NCBI RefSeq assembly: GCF_002892835.1 | Contig: NZ_PJMB01000002.1 | Span: forward strand, 496,001-560,000 | Reading direction: 5' to 3' | Length of the DNA: 64,000 bases | Source of the DNA: Arthrobacter sp. AFG7.2 | GTDB lineage: Bacteria > Actinomycetota > Actinomycetes > Actinomycetales > Micrococcaceae | Shown here: piece by piece, positions 48,194-56,574 of the stretch | How the letters are laid out: every line of letters begins with the position of its first letter | Position numbering within the stretch: position 1 is the stretch's first letter | Position numbers and translations under genes: made by a program | Notes under the pieces: generated by a model | The model's input: only the letters and a program-made list of their open reading frames with translations | Told to the model about the DNA's origin: nothing | Database searches by the model: none

Positions 48194-48643
48194 ATGACCA
48201 TTCCCATCGAGCCCCAGCGTCCGCAGCTGATGCAGAACGACCCGTTCAGCAAGCCTGGCTACACTGACAACTTTTATGATGCTGTGGGCGGGCACGAGAC
48301 GTTCGTGAAGCTGATCGACGTCTTTTACGACGGGGTGGCCACCGATCCCCTGTTGCGGCCTATGTATCCGGAAGAGGACCTGGCGCCTGCGAAGCGCCGC
48401 TTCCTGATGTTCCTTGAGCAGTACTGGGGCGGGCCCACCACGTATGGCGAGGAACGCGGCCACCCCCGGCTTCGGATGCGGCACATGCCCTTCAAGGTGA
48501 CTCCCGAGGCCAAGGACCGCTGGCTCTTCCACATGCGGAACGCTGTGGACGCCCTTGAACTGCCGCCCCTGTACGAGGGGACGCTCTGGGATTACATGGA
48601 CCGGGCCGCGTTATCGATGATCAACAGCCCGTCCGGCGCCTGA
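48194..48643 (+). CDS. Truncated haemoglobin, group II (GlbO type)
   Basis: The 149-residue protein is a 2-on-2 globin: the proximal-His motif RMRHMPFKV (His near 98), the B-helix Tyr in FYDGV, PMYPEEDLAPAKRRFLMFLEQYWGG and the group-II Trp in DRWLFHM are present. Such globins bind oxygen, CO or NO and may detoxify NO or peroxides. It is translated two bases after mscS, an odd operon partner. The N-terminal 20 residues are an extension with no clear role. Confidence 0.93.
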   Translation: MTIPIEPQRPQLMQNDPFSKPGYTDNFYDAVGGHETFVKLIDVFYDGVATDPLLRPMYPEEDLAPAKRRFLMFLEQYWGGPTTYGEERGHPRLRMRHMPFKVTPEAKDRWLFHMRNAVDALELPPLYEGTLWDYMDRAALSMINSPSGA

Positions 48644-48663
48644 CCCATCCTTGCCCGGTACTG

Positions 48664-49323
48664 CTAGAGCAGCCCGGTTCCGGTCCTTGCCAGCACATGC
48701 CCGCGGGGACCGGTAAGCCGGAACCAGCGGCCGGTCCGGTACAGCTTCTGGTCGCCGTCGGCAAGGAACCCCAGCGCCAGGGCGGCAAAGGCGGCTCCCG
48801 CCGGCAGCCCTGACTCGTCAAGTTCCCTCCCCCAGACAGCAGCCCGCGCGTTGTTGACGATCAGTGCTCCCGGCTTGTCGGGTACGATGCCTGCCACCTC
48901 TGCGATGCCTGCCTCGGCTGCCTTCCGCAGCGCCGCGTCGGTGCGCGTGCCCACCAGCTCCCATCCGCTCCTCGGAGCGCCCACCCCGGTCCAGGATTCC
49001 GTCACGGTCGACGGCGGCACGGGCAGTTCGGTATCGTCCCCGCCTGCGCGCGCGAGACGGTCCAGGACGGCGGACAACGCAACCGTTGCGTCCGTCGCGG
49101 AAGGCTCTGCCAGCGCCATGGTGCGCAGCCCGAGAATTGTCGGGGTCGACTCACCCAGGAGCCTGGGCCTCAGCACGCACACATAGGCGGCGAGAACGGA
49201 ACCTGCCGCCTGAAGCCGGATGGCGCCGTCGTCAATGGCTTTTGCACGCGCAGCGAAGGTCTTCAGATCGGCAAGATCCTGGGAGTCGGCAAAACGGAAG
49301 GACGAGGTGAGGAGATCAGACAC
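48664..49323 (-). CDS. Conserved hypothetical actinobacterial protein
   Basis: The 219-residue product is mostly alpha-helical by composition, rich in Ala, Leu and Arg, with no signal peptide or membrane segment and no motif that I recognise. The N-terminal half has QDLADLKTFAARAKAID and the C-terminal half VNNARAAVWGRELDESGLPAGAAFAALALGFL. It is convergent with the globin gene and divergent from tesB, with 63 bases between. Reality is supported by codon use and tight packing; function unknown. Confidence 0.78.
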   Translation of the reverse strand: MSDLLTSSFRFADSQDLADLKTFAARAKAIDDGAIRLQAAGSVLAAYVCVLRPRLLGESTPTILGLRTMALAEPSATDATVALSAVLDRLARAGGDDTELPVPPSTVTESWTGVGAPRSGWELVGTRTDAALRKAAEAGIAEVAGIVPDKPGALIVNNARAAVWGRELDESGLPAGAAFAALALGFLADGDQKLYRTGRWFRLTGPRGHVLARTGTGLL

Positions 49324-49386
49324 ACCAAGAACACTACCGGCTGGGGCTTTGTTGAGCAGTGCCGGGGCGCCGTCTAGAGTCGAACC

Positions 49387-50367
49387 ATGACTGAAGCCGA
49401 CGCCGGACTGCTGGCGCTCCCCAGCGAAGATCCCACATCATCGCTCATCTCACTCCTGGACCTTGGTGAGCTGGAGGGGGCTCGGACTGATGAGGACATT
49501 TTCCTGGGACCCTCCCAGCAGCAGCCCCATCACCGGGTGTTTGGCGGCCAGGTGCTTGCCCAGTCGCTGATTGCATCCATCAGGACGGTGGAGCCGGACC
49601 GCTTTGTCCATTCAATGCACGGCTATTTCCTGCGCCCGGGCGATGCGAACAAGCCCATCACCTTCGGCGTCCAGCGGCTCCGGGACGGCCGGTCCTTCTC
49701 GGCCCGCCGGGTCCACGCCTACCAGGAAGGCACGCCCATCCTGTCGATGATTGCCTCCTTCCAGGGCGAGGACGAAGGAATTGAGCACCAGTCCACGATG
49801 CCAAGCGGCATCCCGGACCCCGAGTCCCTGCCCAGTACCGCCGACCTGCTGGGCAAATTCGACCACCCAGTGGCCCGGCACTGGGCTTATGAGCGGCCCT
49901 TTGACATCCGGCACGTTGATCCGCCGCTGTACGTCTCCGCGAAGGGCAAGCGCGAAGCGACGAACGCGGTATGGATGAAGACGTTCGGGCCGATGCCGGA
50001 CAACCCTAACCTGCACCGGGCCGCCCTGGCCTACGCCAGCGACTACACCCTCCTCGAGTCCATCCTGCGCCGTCACGGACTGAGCTGGATCACCCCTGGC
50101 ATGAACGTGGCCAGCCTGGACCACGCGATGTGGTGGCACCGCCCCGCCCGGGTGGACGAATGGCTCCTCTATGTCCAGGAATCACCCAGCGCCCAGGGCG
50201 CGCGCGGGCTCGCGACAGGAAAAATCTTCAACCAGGCAGGGCAGCACGTTGCCTCCGTGGCGCAGGAGGGCATGGTCCGCGTGCCCACAGACCTCAAAAA
50301 CAAAGTAGTGGGTGCGTTCCAGTCCAAGGTCATGGAGCACCAGATCCGCAAGGCTGTCCGGGACTGA
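49387..50367 (+). CDS. tesB: Acyl-CoA thioesterase II
   Basis: The 326-residue double-hotdog enzyme hydrolyses acyl-CoA esters. The N-terminal hotdog has HRVFGGQVLAQSL and SMHGYFLRPGD, and the C-terminal one has SLDHAMWWHRPARVDEWLLYVQESP with the catalytic Asp; both are typical for TesB. It is a monocistronic gene with a strong terminator about 30 bases downstream, before the convergent ettA. Confidence 0.93.
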   Translation: MTEADAGLLALPSEDPTSSLISLLDLGELEGARTDEDIFLGPSQQQPHHRVFGGQVLAQSLIASIRTVEPDRFVHSMHGYFLRPGDANKPITFGVQRLRDGRSFSARRVHAYQEGTPILSMIASFQGEDEGIEHQSTMPSGIPDPESLPSTADLLGKFDHPVARHWAYERPFDIRHVDPPLYVSAKGKREATNAVWMKTFGPMPDNPNLHRAALAYASDYTLLESILRRHGLSWITPGMNVASLDHAMWWHRPARVDEWLLYVQESPSAQGARGLATGKIFNQAGQHVASVAQEGMVRVPTDLKNKVVGAFQSKVMEHQIRKAVRD

Positions 50368-50395
50368 CCGGAAATCCCGCATGCCTTCAAGCGCA

Positions 50396-50433
50396 GAACA
50401 GGCCGGCACCCAGTGGGTGCCGGCCTGTTCTTT
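50396..50433 (+). terminator. Terminator between tesB and ettA
   Basis: A 16-base perfect stem GAACAGGCCGGCACCC / GGGTGCCGGCCTGTTC with a three-base loop, followed by TTT, lies 29 bases after tesB and 45 bases from the end of ettA, which converges from the other side. Confidence 0.88.
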
Positions 50434-50477
50434 ACCGTTCCTGATGTGCTGCCCCGGTTCCTGGCCGGGGGTGCATA

Positions 50478-52160
50478 TCAGTCGCGGGTGAGGCGGCGGT
50501 GCGTTACACGGTGCGGCTTGGCAGCATCCGGGCCCAGGCGTTCCACCTTGTTCTCCTCGTAGGATTCGAAGTTACCCTCGAACCAGTACCACTTGGAGGG
50601 GTTTTCCTCGTCGCCTTCATAGGCCAGGATGTGGGTGGCCACCCGGTCAAGGAACCAGCGGTCGTGCGAGACCACCACGGCGCAGCCGGGGAACTCGAGC
50701 AGCGCGTTTTCCAGGCTGCTGAGGGTTTCAACGTCCAGGTCGTTGGTGGGCTCATCGAGGAGCAGGAGGTTTCCGCCCTGCTTGAGGGTCAGCGCGAGGT
50801 TGAGGCGGTTGCGCTCACCACCGGAGAGCACCCCGGCCTTCTTCTGCTGGTCCGGACCCTTGAAGCCGAAGGCCGCAACGTAGGCGCGGGAGGGCATTTC
50901 GACGTGGCCAACCTGGATGAAGTCGAGTCCGTCCGAGACGACTTCCCACAGGGTCTTGTTGGGATCGATGCCGCCGCGGCTCTGGTCCGCGTAGGAGATC
51001 TTGACGGAATCGCCGATCTTCAGGTCGCCGCCGTCGAGCGGTTCCAGCCCAACGATGGTCTTGAAGAGCGTGGTCTTGCCGACGCCGTTGGGGCCAATGA
51101 CACCGACGATGCCGTTGCGGGGCAGGCTGAAGGACAGGCCGTCGATCAGGGTGCGGTCCTCGAAGCCCTTCTGGAGGTTCTTGGCTTCCAGCACCAGGCC
51201 GCCCAGGCGGGGTCCCGGCGGAATCTGGATTTCTTCGAAGTCCAGCTTCCGGGTACGGTCCGCCTCCGCGGCCATTTCCTCGTAGCGGGCCAGGCGGGCC
51301 TTGGACTTGGTCTGGCGGCCCTTGGCGTTGGAGCGGACCCACTCCAGTTCCTCGCTCAGGCGCTTGGCCTGCTTGGCGTCCTTCTTACCCTGAATTTCCA
51401 GGCGGGCGCGCTTCTTCTCCAAGTAGGTGGAGTAGTTGCCTTCGTAGGGGTACAGGTGGCCGCGGTCCACTTCGGCGATCCATTCGGCCACGTGGTCCAG
51501 GAAGTACCTGTCGTGGGTGACGGCGAGGACGGCGCCTGCGTAAGAGGACAGGTGCTGCTCAAGCCACAGTACGCTCTCCGCGTCCAGGTGGTTTGTGGGC
51601 TCGTCCAGCAGCAGCAGGTCCGGCTTCTGCAGCAGCAGTTTGCAGAGGGCCACGCGGCGGCGCTCACCACCGGAGAGGTTTGTGACGTCTGCGTCCGCCG
51701 GCGGGCAGCGCAGGGCGTCCATTGCCTGTTCCAGCTGCGAGTCCAGATCCCACGCGTCGGCAGCGTCGATGGCTTCCTGCAGCTGACCCATCTCCTCGAG
51801 GAGGGTGTCATAGTCAGCGTCGGGGCTGGCCATTTCCTCTGAGATCTCGTTGAAGCGCTGGATCTTGCCGTAGATCTCGCCAACGCCTTCCTGGACGTTG
51901 CCCAGGACAGTCTTTTCTTCGTTGAGCGGGGGCTCCTGCAGCAGGATGCCGACGCTGTAGCCGGGGCTCAGCCGGGCCTCGCCGTTGGAGGGGGTGTCCA
52001 GTCCGGCCATGATCTTGAGGATGGTGGACTTACCGGCACCGTTCGGGCCCACGACGCCGATCTTGGCGCCCGGGAAGAAGGACATGCTTACGTCGTCAAG
52101 AATGAGTTTTTCGCCAACGGCTTTGCGGGCCTTGGTCATTGTGTAGATAAATTCCGCCAT
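50478..52160 (-). CDS. ettA: Energy-dependent translational throttle protein EttA
   Basis: The 560-residue ABC-F protein has two ABC domains with Walker A GPNGAGKST (about residues 39-47) and GPNGVGKTT (about 358-366), signatures LSGGERRR and LSGGERNR, and the arm motif (ETTA-type, with EWVRSNAKGRQTKSKAR in the linker). It binds the ribosomal E-site and slows the first peptide bond when ATP is low. The start ATG 52160 (MAEFIYTM) gives the canonical N-terminus; an upstream frame to 52196 is not needed. A single gene, ending near the tesB terminator. Confidence 0.95.
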   Translation of the reverse strand: MAEFIYTMTKARKAVGEKLILDDVSMSFFPGAKIGVVGPNGAGKSTILKIMAGLDTPSNGEARLSPGYSVGILLQEPPLNEEKTVLGNVQEGVGEIYGKIQRFNEISEEMASPDADYDTLLEEMGQLQEAIDAADAWDLDSQLEQAMDALRCPPADADVTNLSGGERRRVALCKLLLQKPDLLLLDEPTNHLDAESVLWLEQHLSSYAGAVLAVTHDRYFLDHVAEWIAEVDRGHLYPYEGNYSTYLEKKRARLEIQGKKDAKQAKRLSEELEWVRSNAKGRQTKSKARLARYEEMAAEADRTRKLDFEEIQIPPGPRLGGLVLEAKNLQKGFEDRTLIDGLSFSLPRNGIVGVIGPNGVGKTTLFKTIVGLEPLDGGDLKIGDSVKISYADQSRGGIDPNKTLWEVVSDGLDFIQVGHVEMPSRAYVAAFGFKGPDQQKKAGVLSGGERNRLNLALTLKQGGNLLLLDEPTNDLDVETLSSLENALLEFPGCAVVVSHDRWFLDRVATHILAYEGDEENPSKWYWFEGNFESYEENKVERLGPDAAKPHRVTHRRLTRD

Positions 52161-52212
52161 GGTTCCAAATCTAGTGGGTTGGCAGGCATATCTCACATTC
52201 GGTGCAGGAAGG

Positions 52213-52884
52213 TCAGGAGCCTACAAAGCACTTGCCGCTGGCAAGGACGGGCAGGACTGTCACCGCCACGGCACCCTCGCGGACCTGGCCGATGACGCAG
52301 TCGCTTCCCTGCCGTACCGCGGCCTCGACGGCATCGGCTTCCAGGCCGGTGGGGGTCCGGCTCTGGGACACCTCCAGTACTCCTGGCGCGATTCCAGCTC
52401 CGGTGAGGGCGTCGCTTACCTGGACGGTGGCAGGCTTGGGGCTGCCGGCTGCCAGTCTGCCCAGCGCGTCTGTGACGGTCTGTTTGACTGTTTCCGTGGC
52501 TGCGGCCTGGGCGGCCGGCTGGCTGGCGGAACCGTCCCCGGGCGCTGCGGATCCGCCAGAAGTGTCTGCAAGCGGGCCTGCAGCCGCTGGTCCCGTCGTC
52601 CCGTTGCCGGTTTTGGAGCGGGCAGCGGCTGAGCCCTCAACCGAGGGCGCTGCAGGTGCCGGTTCTGCCGGTCCCTGCTGGCTGCCGGACTGCGTCCCAA
52701 TCCCCGACTGCGTCACGCCCGTGCAGCCCGACAAGGCGACGGCAAGGACCGGGGCGGCAATTGCAGCCAGTAAGCGGTGTGCGGTTGGCCGCAGCGGCAA
52801 GGTCCCAGCCTCGCTCGAGGCCGGGCGGCTATCCGGTGAGGTACCGGTGCTGACAGTCTGCCGGTGCTCAGGGGTATGCCGCAT
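52213..52884 (-). CDS. Putative lipoprotein with Ala/Pro/Gly-rich linker
   Basis: From ATG 52884 the product is 223 residues: a basic lead of about 35 residues, a hydrophobic stretch LLAAIAAPVLAVA and the lipobox LSGC (Cys about 54), then a low-complexity Ala/Pro/Ser/Gly region of about 70 residues and a compact C-terminal domain (about 130-223) with two Cys (SDCVIGQ, GKCFVG) that may form a disulphide. The lead before the signal is unusually long, so a downstream start is likely. It resembles an actinobacterial family of unknown function (perhaps DUF6993, from memory). An upstream ATG at 52911 is also open. Confidence 0.7.
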   Translation of the reverse strand: MRHTPEHRQTVSTGTSPDSRPASSEAGTLPLRPTAHRLLAAIAAPVLAVALSGCTGVTQSGIGTQSGSQQGPAEPAPAAPSVEGSAAARSKTGNGTTGPAAAGPLADTSGGSAAPGDGSASQPAAQAAATETVKQTVTDALGRLAAGSPKPATVQVSDALTGAGIAPGVLEVSQSRTPTGLEADAVEAAVRQGSDCVIGQVREGAVAVTVLPVLASGKCFVGS

Positions 52885-53014
52885 GCAGTCATTCTGCCAC
52901 GGGCTTTGCATGCTCCAGGCAACCGTGACGGGCAGGGCGCGGCCGGGGGTGCCGCATCCTGCCCGCCAGGGAATCTGGTGAATCCTTGATGGAAGGACGT
53001 TGACAAGGGAAGGT

Positions 53015-53578
53015 CTAGGCGCCGGTCCCGGCGAGTTCCCCCGTTTCGAGATCGAGGGAAACCAGGTCCCCATTGTTGTCCTCGATGTACGCGGCGGCAG
53101 GATCGCCGTCCCCGGTTAGATCTTCTTCGGCGTCCTCAGGTTCGTCGAAGGCCCCCTCCGTGCCGGGTCGGGGACCGCCGTCAAAGGATGGATCCTGCTC
53201 CACCAGCGAAAGGATCGGCTTGGAGGAGGACCGGATGAAGTTGGCAGACCCCCAGCTCAGGTCATGGCCCACGGCGTCAGCGTCGATGATGTTCGAGTGG
53301 AAAACCTTGCCGTCTTTTTCCCACGTCCGGATCTTCAGCTTGCCAACAACGATGACGGGCTGGCCTTTCCTGATGCTGCAGCCCATGCTCCCTGCCAGCT
53401 GGCGGTAGCCCTGCACTGTGAACCAGTTCGTGTGGCCGTCCGCCCAGGTACCCGACTCCTTGTCGTAGCGGCGGGAAGTGGAGCCGATCCGGAAAGAGGC
53501 GGTGGCCACTCCCCCCGGCGTGGTGGAGCTCCTGGTCTCGGTGGCAACAAACCCCCGGATCGTAATGGTGTCGCTCAT
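53015..53578 (-). CDS. ssb: Single-stranded DNA-binding protein (second, tail-less paralogue type)
   Basis: The 187-residue protein has an OB fold typical of SSB: TITIRGFVATETRSS, RYDKESGTWADGHTNWFTVQGYRQLA, and GQPVIVVGKLKIRTWEKDGK (about residues 2-95). The C-terminal 80 residues are acidic, but the conserved DDDxPF tip that recruits repair enzymes is absent: the protein ends ELAGTGA. It thus looks like the SsbB-type paralogue found beside the main Ssb in actinobacteria. The start is ATG 53578 (MSDTIT); longer frames pass through the promoter region. Confidence 0.88.
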   Translation of the reverse strand: MSDTITIRGFVATETRSSTTPGGVATASFRIGSTSRRYDKESGTWADGHTNWFTVQGYRQLAGSMGCSIRKGQPVIVVGKLKIRTWEKDGKVFHSNIIDADAVGHDLSWGSANFIRSSSKPILSLVEQDPSFDGGPRPGTEGAFDEPEDAEEDLTGDGDPAAAYIEDNNGDLVSLDLETGELAGTGA

Positions 53579-53792
53579 CTTTTCCGTCCTGTCTTCTGAG
53601 TGATGCCCTTTGCGGGCACCATCAGCTTCGCCCAAGCCGGACTTCTGCAGGAGGCTCTCCTTTATCTATGTGCACAACCCTGTCCTGCGCGTGGTTGTGG
53701 AGGAAGAGTGGAGCCTGCCACGCCGCTGACGGCTCAGGCACGTCCGGCAATGTAAACTTTTTGAGGCACCGGGCTTCGCAGCCGATGCCTTT

Positions 53793-53868
53793 GCCTCAGT
53801 AGCTCAGGGGATAGAGCAGCGGCCTTCTAATCCGCCGGTCGGGGGTTCGATTCCCTCCTGGGGCACCA
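53793..53868 (+). tRNA. tRNA-Arg(TCT)
   Basis: Acceptor GCCTCAG/CTGGGGC with one T-G pair, D-arm GTAGCTCAG, anticodon loop CTTCTAA with anticodon TCT, T-loop GTTCGATTC, discriminator A and encoded CCA. It decodes the rare AGA/AGG codons. A hairpin terminator follows immediately. Confidence 0.95.
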
Positions 53869-53872
53869 CGCA

Positions 53873-53904
53873 GAAACACCCCGGTTCACGAACCGGGGTG
53901 TTTC
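53873..53904 (+). terminator. Terminator of tRNA-Arg
   Basis: GAAACACCCCGGTTC and GAACCGGGGTGTTTC make a 15-base perfect stem with a two-base nominal loop, starting four bases after the tRNA. The other flank is the end of the convergent xylR gene. Confidence 0.85.
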
Positions 53905-53932
53905 GCCACTTTCCGCTGTTGCCTTGGGCGGT

Positions 53933-55159
53933 TCAGGCCTGGAGCCGGTACGGCGCCTCCACCAGCGCCCGGACAACGCTGCCGGCAGCCCCCAGCAGGG
54001 CCCCCGCCTCCCCCACAGTCGATGCGCTGACGTCTTCAGGGGAAAGCAACCCCGGCGCGTACTTCGCCAGGCTTTCGAGAAGGGGACCACGCAGCCACTG
54101 GTCCAGGACGGCGAAGTGTCCGCCGAGCACCACGGCACGGACATTGACAACCCTGGACGTCGATGCCACCGCAACCCCCAGCGACGCCCCGGCCCGCTGG
54201 ACGGCCAGCAGCGCGGAAGGACTCCCGGCGGCGAGCGCGGCCAGCAGATCGGACATGCTTTCCGATCTCGAGCGGGCTTTGGCTTCGATACCGGCTGCAG
54301 CGAATATGGCGTCCTGTCCCGCTATGGTTTCCAGGCAGCCGGTCCCGCCGCAGGAGCAGGGCGTTCCCGCCGGATCCACCACAATGTGGCCAACTTCCCC
54401 TGCGTTGCCTTCCGGGCCGGTAAAAAGTTCCGAACCTATGACCAGCCCGCCACCCACGCCGACCTCGCCGGAGACGAACAGGAAGTCGCGCAGCTCCTGT
54501 GGACCATGGGCAAGTTCTGCGAGGGCAGCAGCATTGGCCTCGTTAAAGAGGGAGACCCCAAGCGGCACGCCGGGAAGCAACCGGTTTACATCCAGCTTCG
54601 TATTCACCCAGCCCAGGTTCGGGGCAACAGTAACCATGGAACTGCCGGCTTCAACAAGGCCCGGCACGGCCAGTCCCCCGCCCAGGACTTCTACATCCTT
54701 TGCAGCAGCGGCGCCGCGGACTCCGGCCGTCAGCTCAGCAAGGGCGGACATGACGGCCGCGTCCGAGCTGTCCCGGTTGTCCCGTTCCTGGATTTCGTGC
54801 ACCACCAGGTCCCCGGAAAGCCGTGTCACGCCTGCAGAGATGTAGTCGACGTTGATTTCCATGCCCATGACGCCCCGCGACGGATTGAGCTCCAGCCCCA
54901 CCCCCGGCCGGCCGCGCTCCCCCTGGCGGCTCAGGCCGACTTCCCGGATGATGCCGGCGTCCAGGAGATCCAGGACAATGCTGGACACGGAGGCCTTAGT
55001 CAGCCCTGTTCCGGCAGCGATCTGCGCCCGCGTCAGATGGACCCCCGCCGCGGACTGCACCACCTTGCCCAGAACAAGTGCGAGGTTGCTCCTTCGCACG
55101 TCGCCCATATTTCCGGGCGTCCCGACCTCGGACACTGCGGCAGCTGCGGTGCCAGACAT
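53933..55159 (-). CDS. xylR: Xylose-responsive ROK repressor XylR
   Basis: The 408-residue ROK protein has an N-terminal winged helix-turn-helix (about residues 22-85, LTRAQIAAGTGLTKASVSSIVLDLL) and a sugar-binding ROK domain with the zinc-type motif CSCGGTGCLE and GEVGHIVVDPAG. It is transcribed divergently from xylA, with 136 bases between, and an operator-like palindrome lies there, so it most likely represses xylAB in the absence of xylose, as in Bacillus and Arthrobacter relatives. Function is inferred from context. Confidence 0.88.
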   Translation of the reverse strand: MSGTAAAAVSEVGTPGNMGDVRRSNLALVLGKVVQSAAGVHLTRAQIAAGTGLTKASVSSIVLDLLDAGIIREVGLSRQGERGRPGVGLELNPSRGVMGMEINVDYISAGVTRLSGDLVVHEIQERDNRDSSDAAVMSALAELTAGVRGAAAAKDVEVLGGGLAVPGLVEAGSSMVTVAPNLGWVNTKLDVNRLLPGVPLGVSLFNEANAAALAELAHGPQELRDFLFVSGEVGVGGGLVIGSELFTGPEGNAGEVGHIVVDPAGTPCSCGGTGCLETIAGQDAIFAAAGIEAKARSRSESMSDLLAALAAGSPSALLAVQRAGASLGVAVASTSRVVNVRAVVLGGHFAVLDQWLRGPLLESLAKYAPGLLSPEDVSASTVGEAGALLGAAGSVVRALVEAPYRLQA

Positions 55160-55210
55160 ACCCCTCCCCTCAGGATCGAAACCGGGCCGTCAAAAGGCGG
55201 CCTTTCGCTA

Positions 55211-55255
55211 TTGACCCTAGCGTAATCGCGCCTATATAGTTCAAGCTATAAACTA
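55211..55255. promoter_or_regulatory. xylA promoter with XylR operator
   Basis: TTGACC (55211-55216) and TATAGT (55235-55240, 18 bases apart) or TATATA (55233-55238, 16 apart) form a good promoter towards xylA. The imperfect palindrome TAGTTCAAGCTATAAACTA (55237-55255), with arms TAGTT/AACTA, overlaps its -10 and start, so bound XylR would block RNA polymerase. TATATA is also readable on the minus strand towards xylR, which suggests autoregulation. Confidence 0.72.
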
Positions 55256-55295
55256 AGTCGCGCAAGAGCGACCACCCTGACTGCAAGGACGCATC

Positions 55296-56483
55296 ATGAC
55301 TCTTTCCCCCACCCCCGCTGACAAGTTCACCTTTGGCCTCTGGACCGTCGGCTGGACCGGCGCCGATCCGTTCGGCGTCGCTACCCGCGCAGCACTGGAT
55401 CCCGTGGAGGCAGTCCACCGCCTCAGCGAACTCGGCGCCTACGGCATCACCTTCCACGACAATGACCTGGTTCCCTTCGATGCCACGGATTCGGAGCGGG
55501 AGCTGATCCTGAAGAACTTCAAGGCAGCCCTGGCCGAGACCGGCCTGAAGGTCCCCATGGTGACCACCAACCTGTTCAGCCATCCGGTATTCAAGGACGG
55601 CGGCTTCACCTCCAATGACCGCTCCATCCGCCGGTTCGCACTCAGCAAGGTCCTGCGCAACATCGATTCAGCCGCAGAGTTTGGCGCCGAGACGTTCGTG
55701 ATGTGGGGCGGGCGCGAAGGCAGCGAATACGACGGCTCCAAGGACCTCGCCGCGGCGCTGGACCGGATGAAGGAAGGCGTGGACACTGCCGCCGCGTACA
55801 TCAAGGACAAGGGCTACAACCTGCGCATCGCCCTGGAGCCCAAGCCCAACGAACCCCGCGGCGACATCTTCCTCCCCACCGTGGGCCACGGCCTCGCCTT
55901 CATCGCCGAGCTCGAACACGGCGACATCGTAGGACTGAACCCCGAAACCGGACACGAGCAGATGGCCGGGCTGAACTTCACCCACGGCATCGCCCAGGCG
56001 CTCTGGGCCGGCAAGCTGTTCCACATCGACCTCAACGGCCAGCGCGGCATCAAGTACGACCAGGACCTCGTCTTCGGCCACGGCGACCTCACCAGCGCAT
56101 TCTTCACCGTCGACCTGCTCGAGAACGGCTTCCCCAACGGCGGACCCCGCTACGAGGGACCCCGCCACTTCGACTACAAGCCCTCCCGCACCGACGGCTA
56201 CGACGGCGTCTGGGAATCAGCCAAGGCAAATATGGCCACCTACCTGCTGCTCAAGGAACGCGCACTGGCCTTCCGCGCCGACCCCGAGGTCCAGGAGGCA
56301 CTGGCCGCGTCCGGTGTTGGTGAACTCGGTGAACCAACCCTCAGCGCCGGCGAAACCACCGCCGACCTGCTTGCTGACACCAGCGCATTCGAGGACTTCG
56401 ACGCCGACAAGGCTGCCGAGCGCTCCTTCGCGTTCGTCCGCCTGAACCAGCTCGCCATCGAACACCTCCTCAACGCCCGCTAA
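55296..56483 (+). CDS. xylA: Xylose isomerase
   Basis: The 395-residue TIM-barrel enzyme converts xylose to xylulose (and glucose to fructose in related enzymes); it needs divalent metal. Typical segments are [22 protein letters not shown] (catalytic His), [23 protein letters not shown] (metal-binding Glu) and [10 protein letters not shown]. This is the shorter (class I, actinobacterial) form. AAGGA lies six bases before the ATG. It is divergent from xylR and followed by a strong hairpin before xylB. Confidence 0.97.
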   Translation: MTLSPTPADKFTFGLWTVGWTGADPFGVATRAALDPVEAVHRLSELGAYGITFHDNDLVPFDATDSERELILKNFKAALAETGLKVPMVTTNLFSHPVFKDGGFTSNDRSIRRFALSKVLRNIDSAAEFGAETFVMWGGREGSEYDGSKDLAAALDRMKEGVDTAAAYIKDKGYNLRIALEPKPNEPRGDIFLPTVGHGLAFIAELEHGDIVGLNPETGHEQMAGLNFTHGIAQALWAGKLFHIDLNGQRGIKYDQDLVFGHGDLTSAFFTVDLLENGFPNGGPRYEGPRHFDYKPSRTDGYDGVWESAKANMATYLLLKERALAFRADPEVQEALAASGVGELGEPTLSAGETTADLLADTSAFEDFDADKAAERSFAFVRLNQLAIEHLLNAR

Positions 56484-56511
56484 AGCGAGCGCTTACGCCG
56501 CTCAGGCAACC

Positions 56512-56556
56512 GCCGCCGTCGGCCCGTCCCAAAGGTGCGGGCCGACGGCGGCTTTT
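56512..56556 (+). terminator. Rho-independent terminator between xylA and xylB
   Basis: GCCGCCGTCGGCCCG and CGGGCCGACGGCGGC form a perfect 15-base stem (loop 11 bases) followed by TTTT, 28 bases after the xylA stop. It would strongly reduce xylB transcription from the xylA promoter. xylB has its own strong Shine-Dalgarno (AAGGAA) 18 bases later. Confidence 0.88.
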
Positions 56557-56574
56557 CTCGAAAAGGAATTTTTA

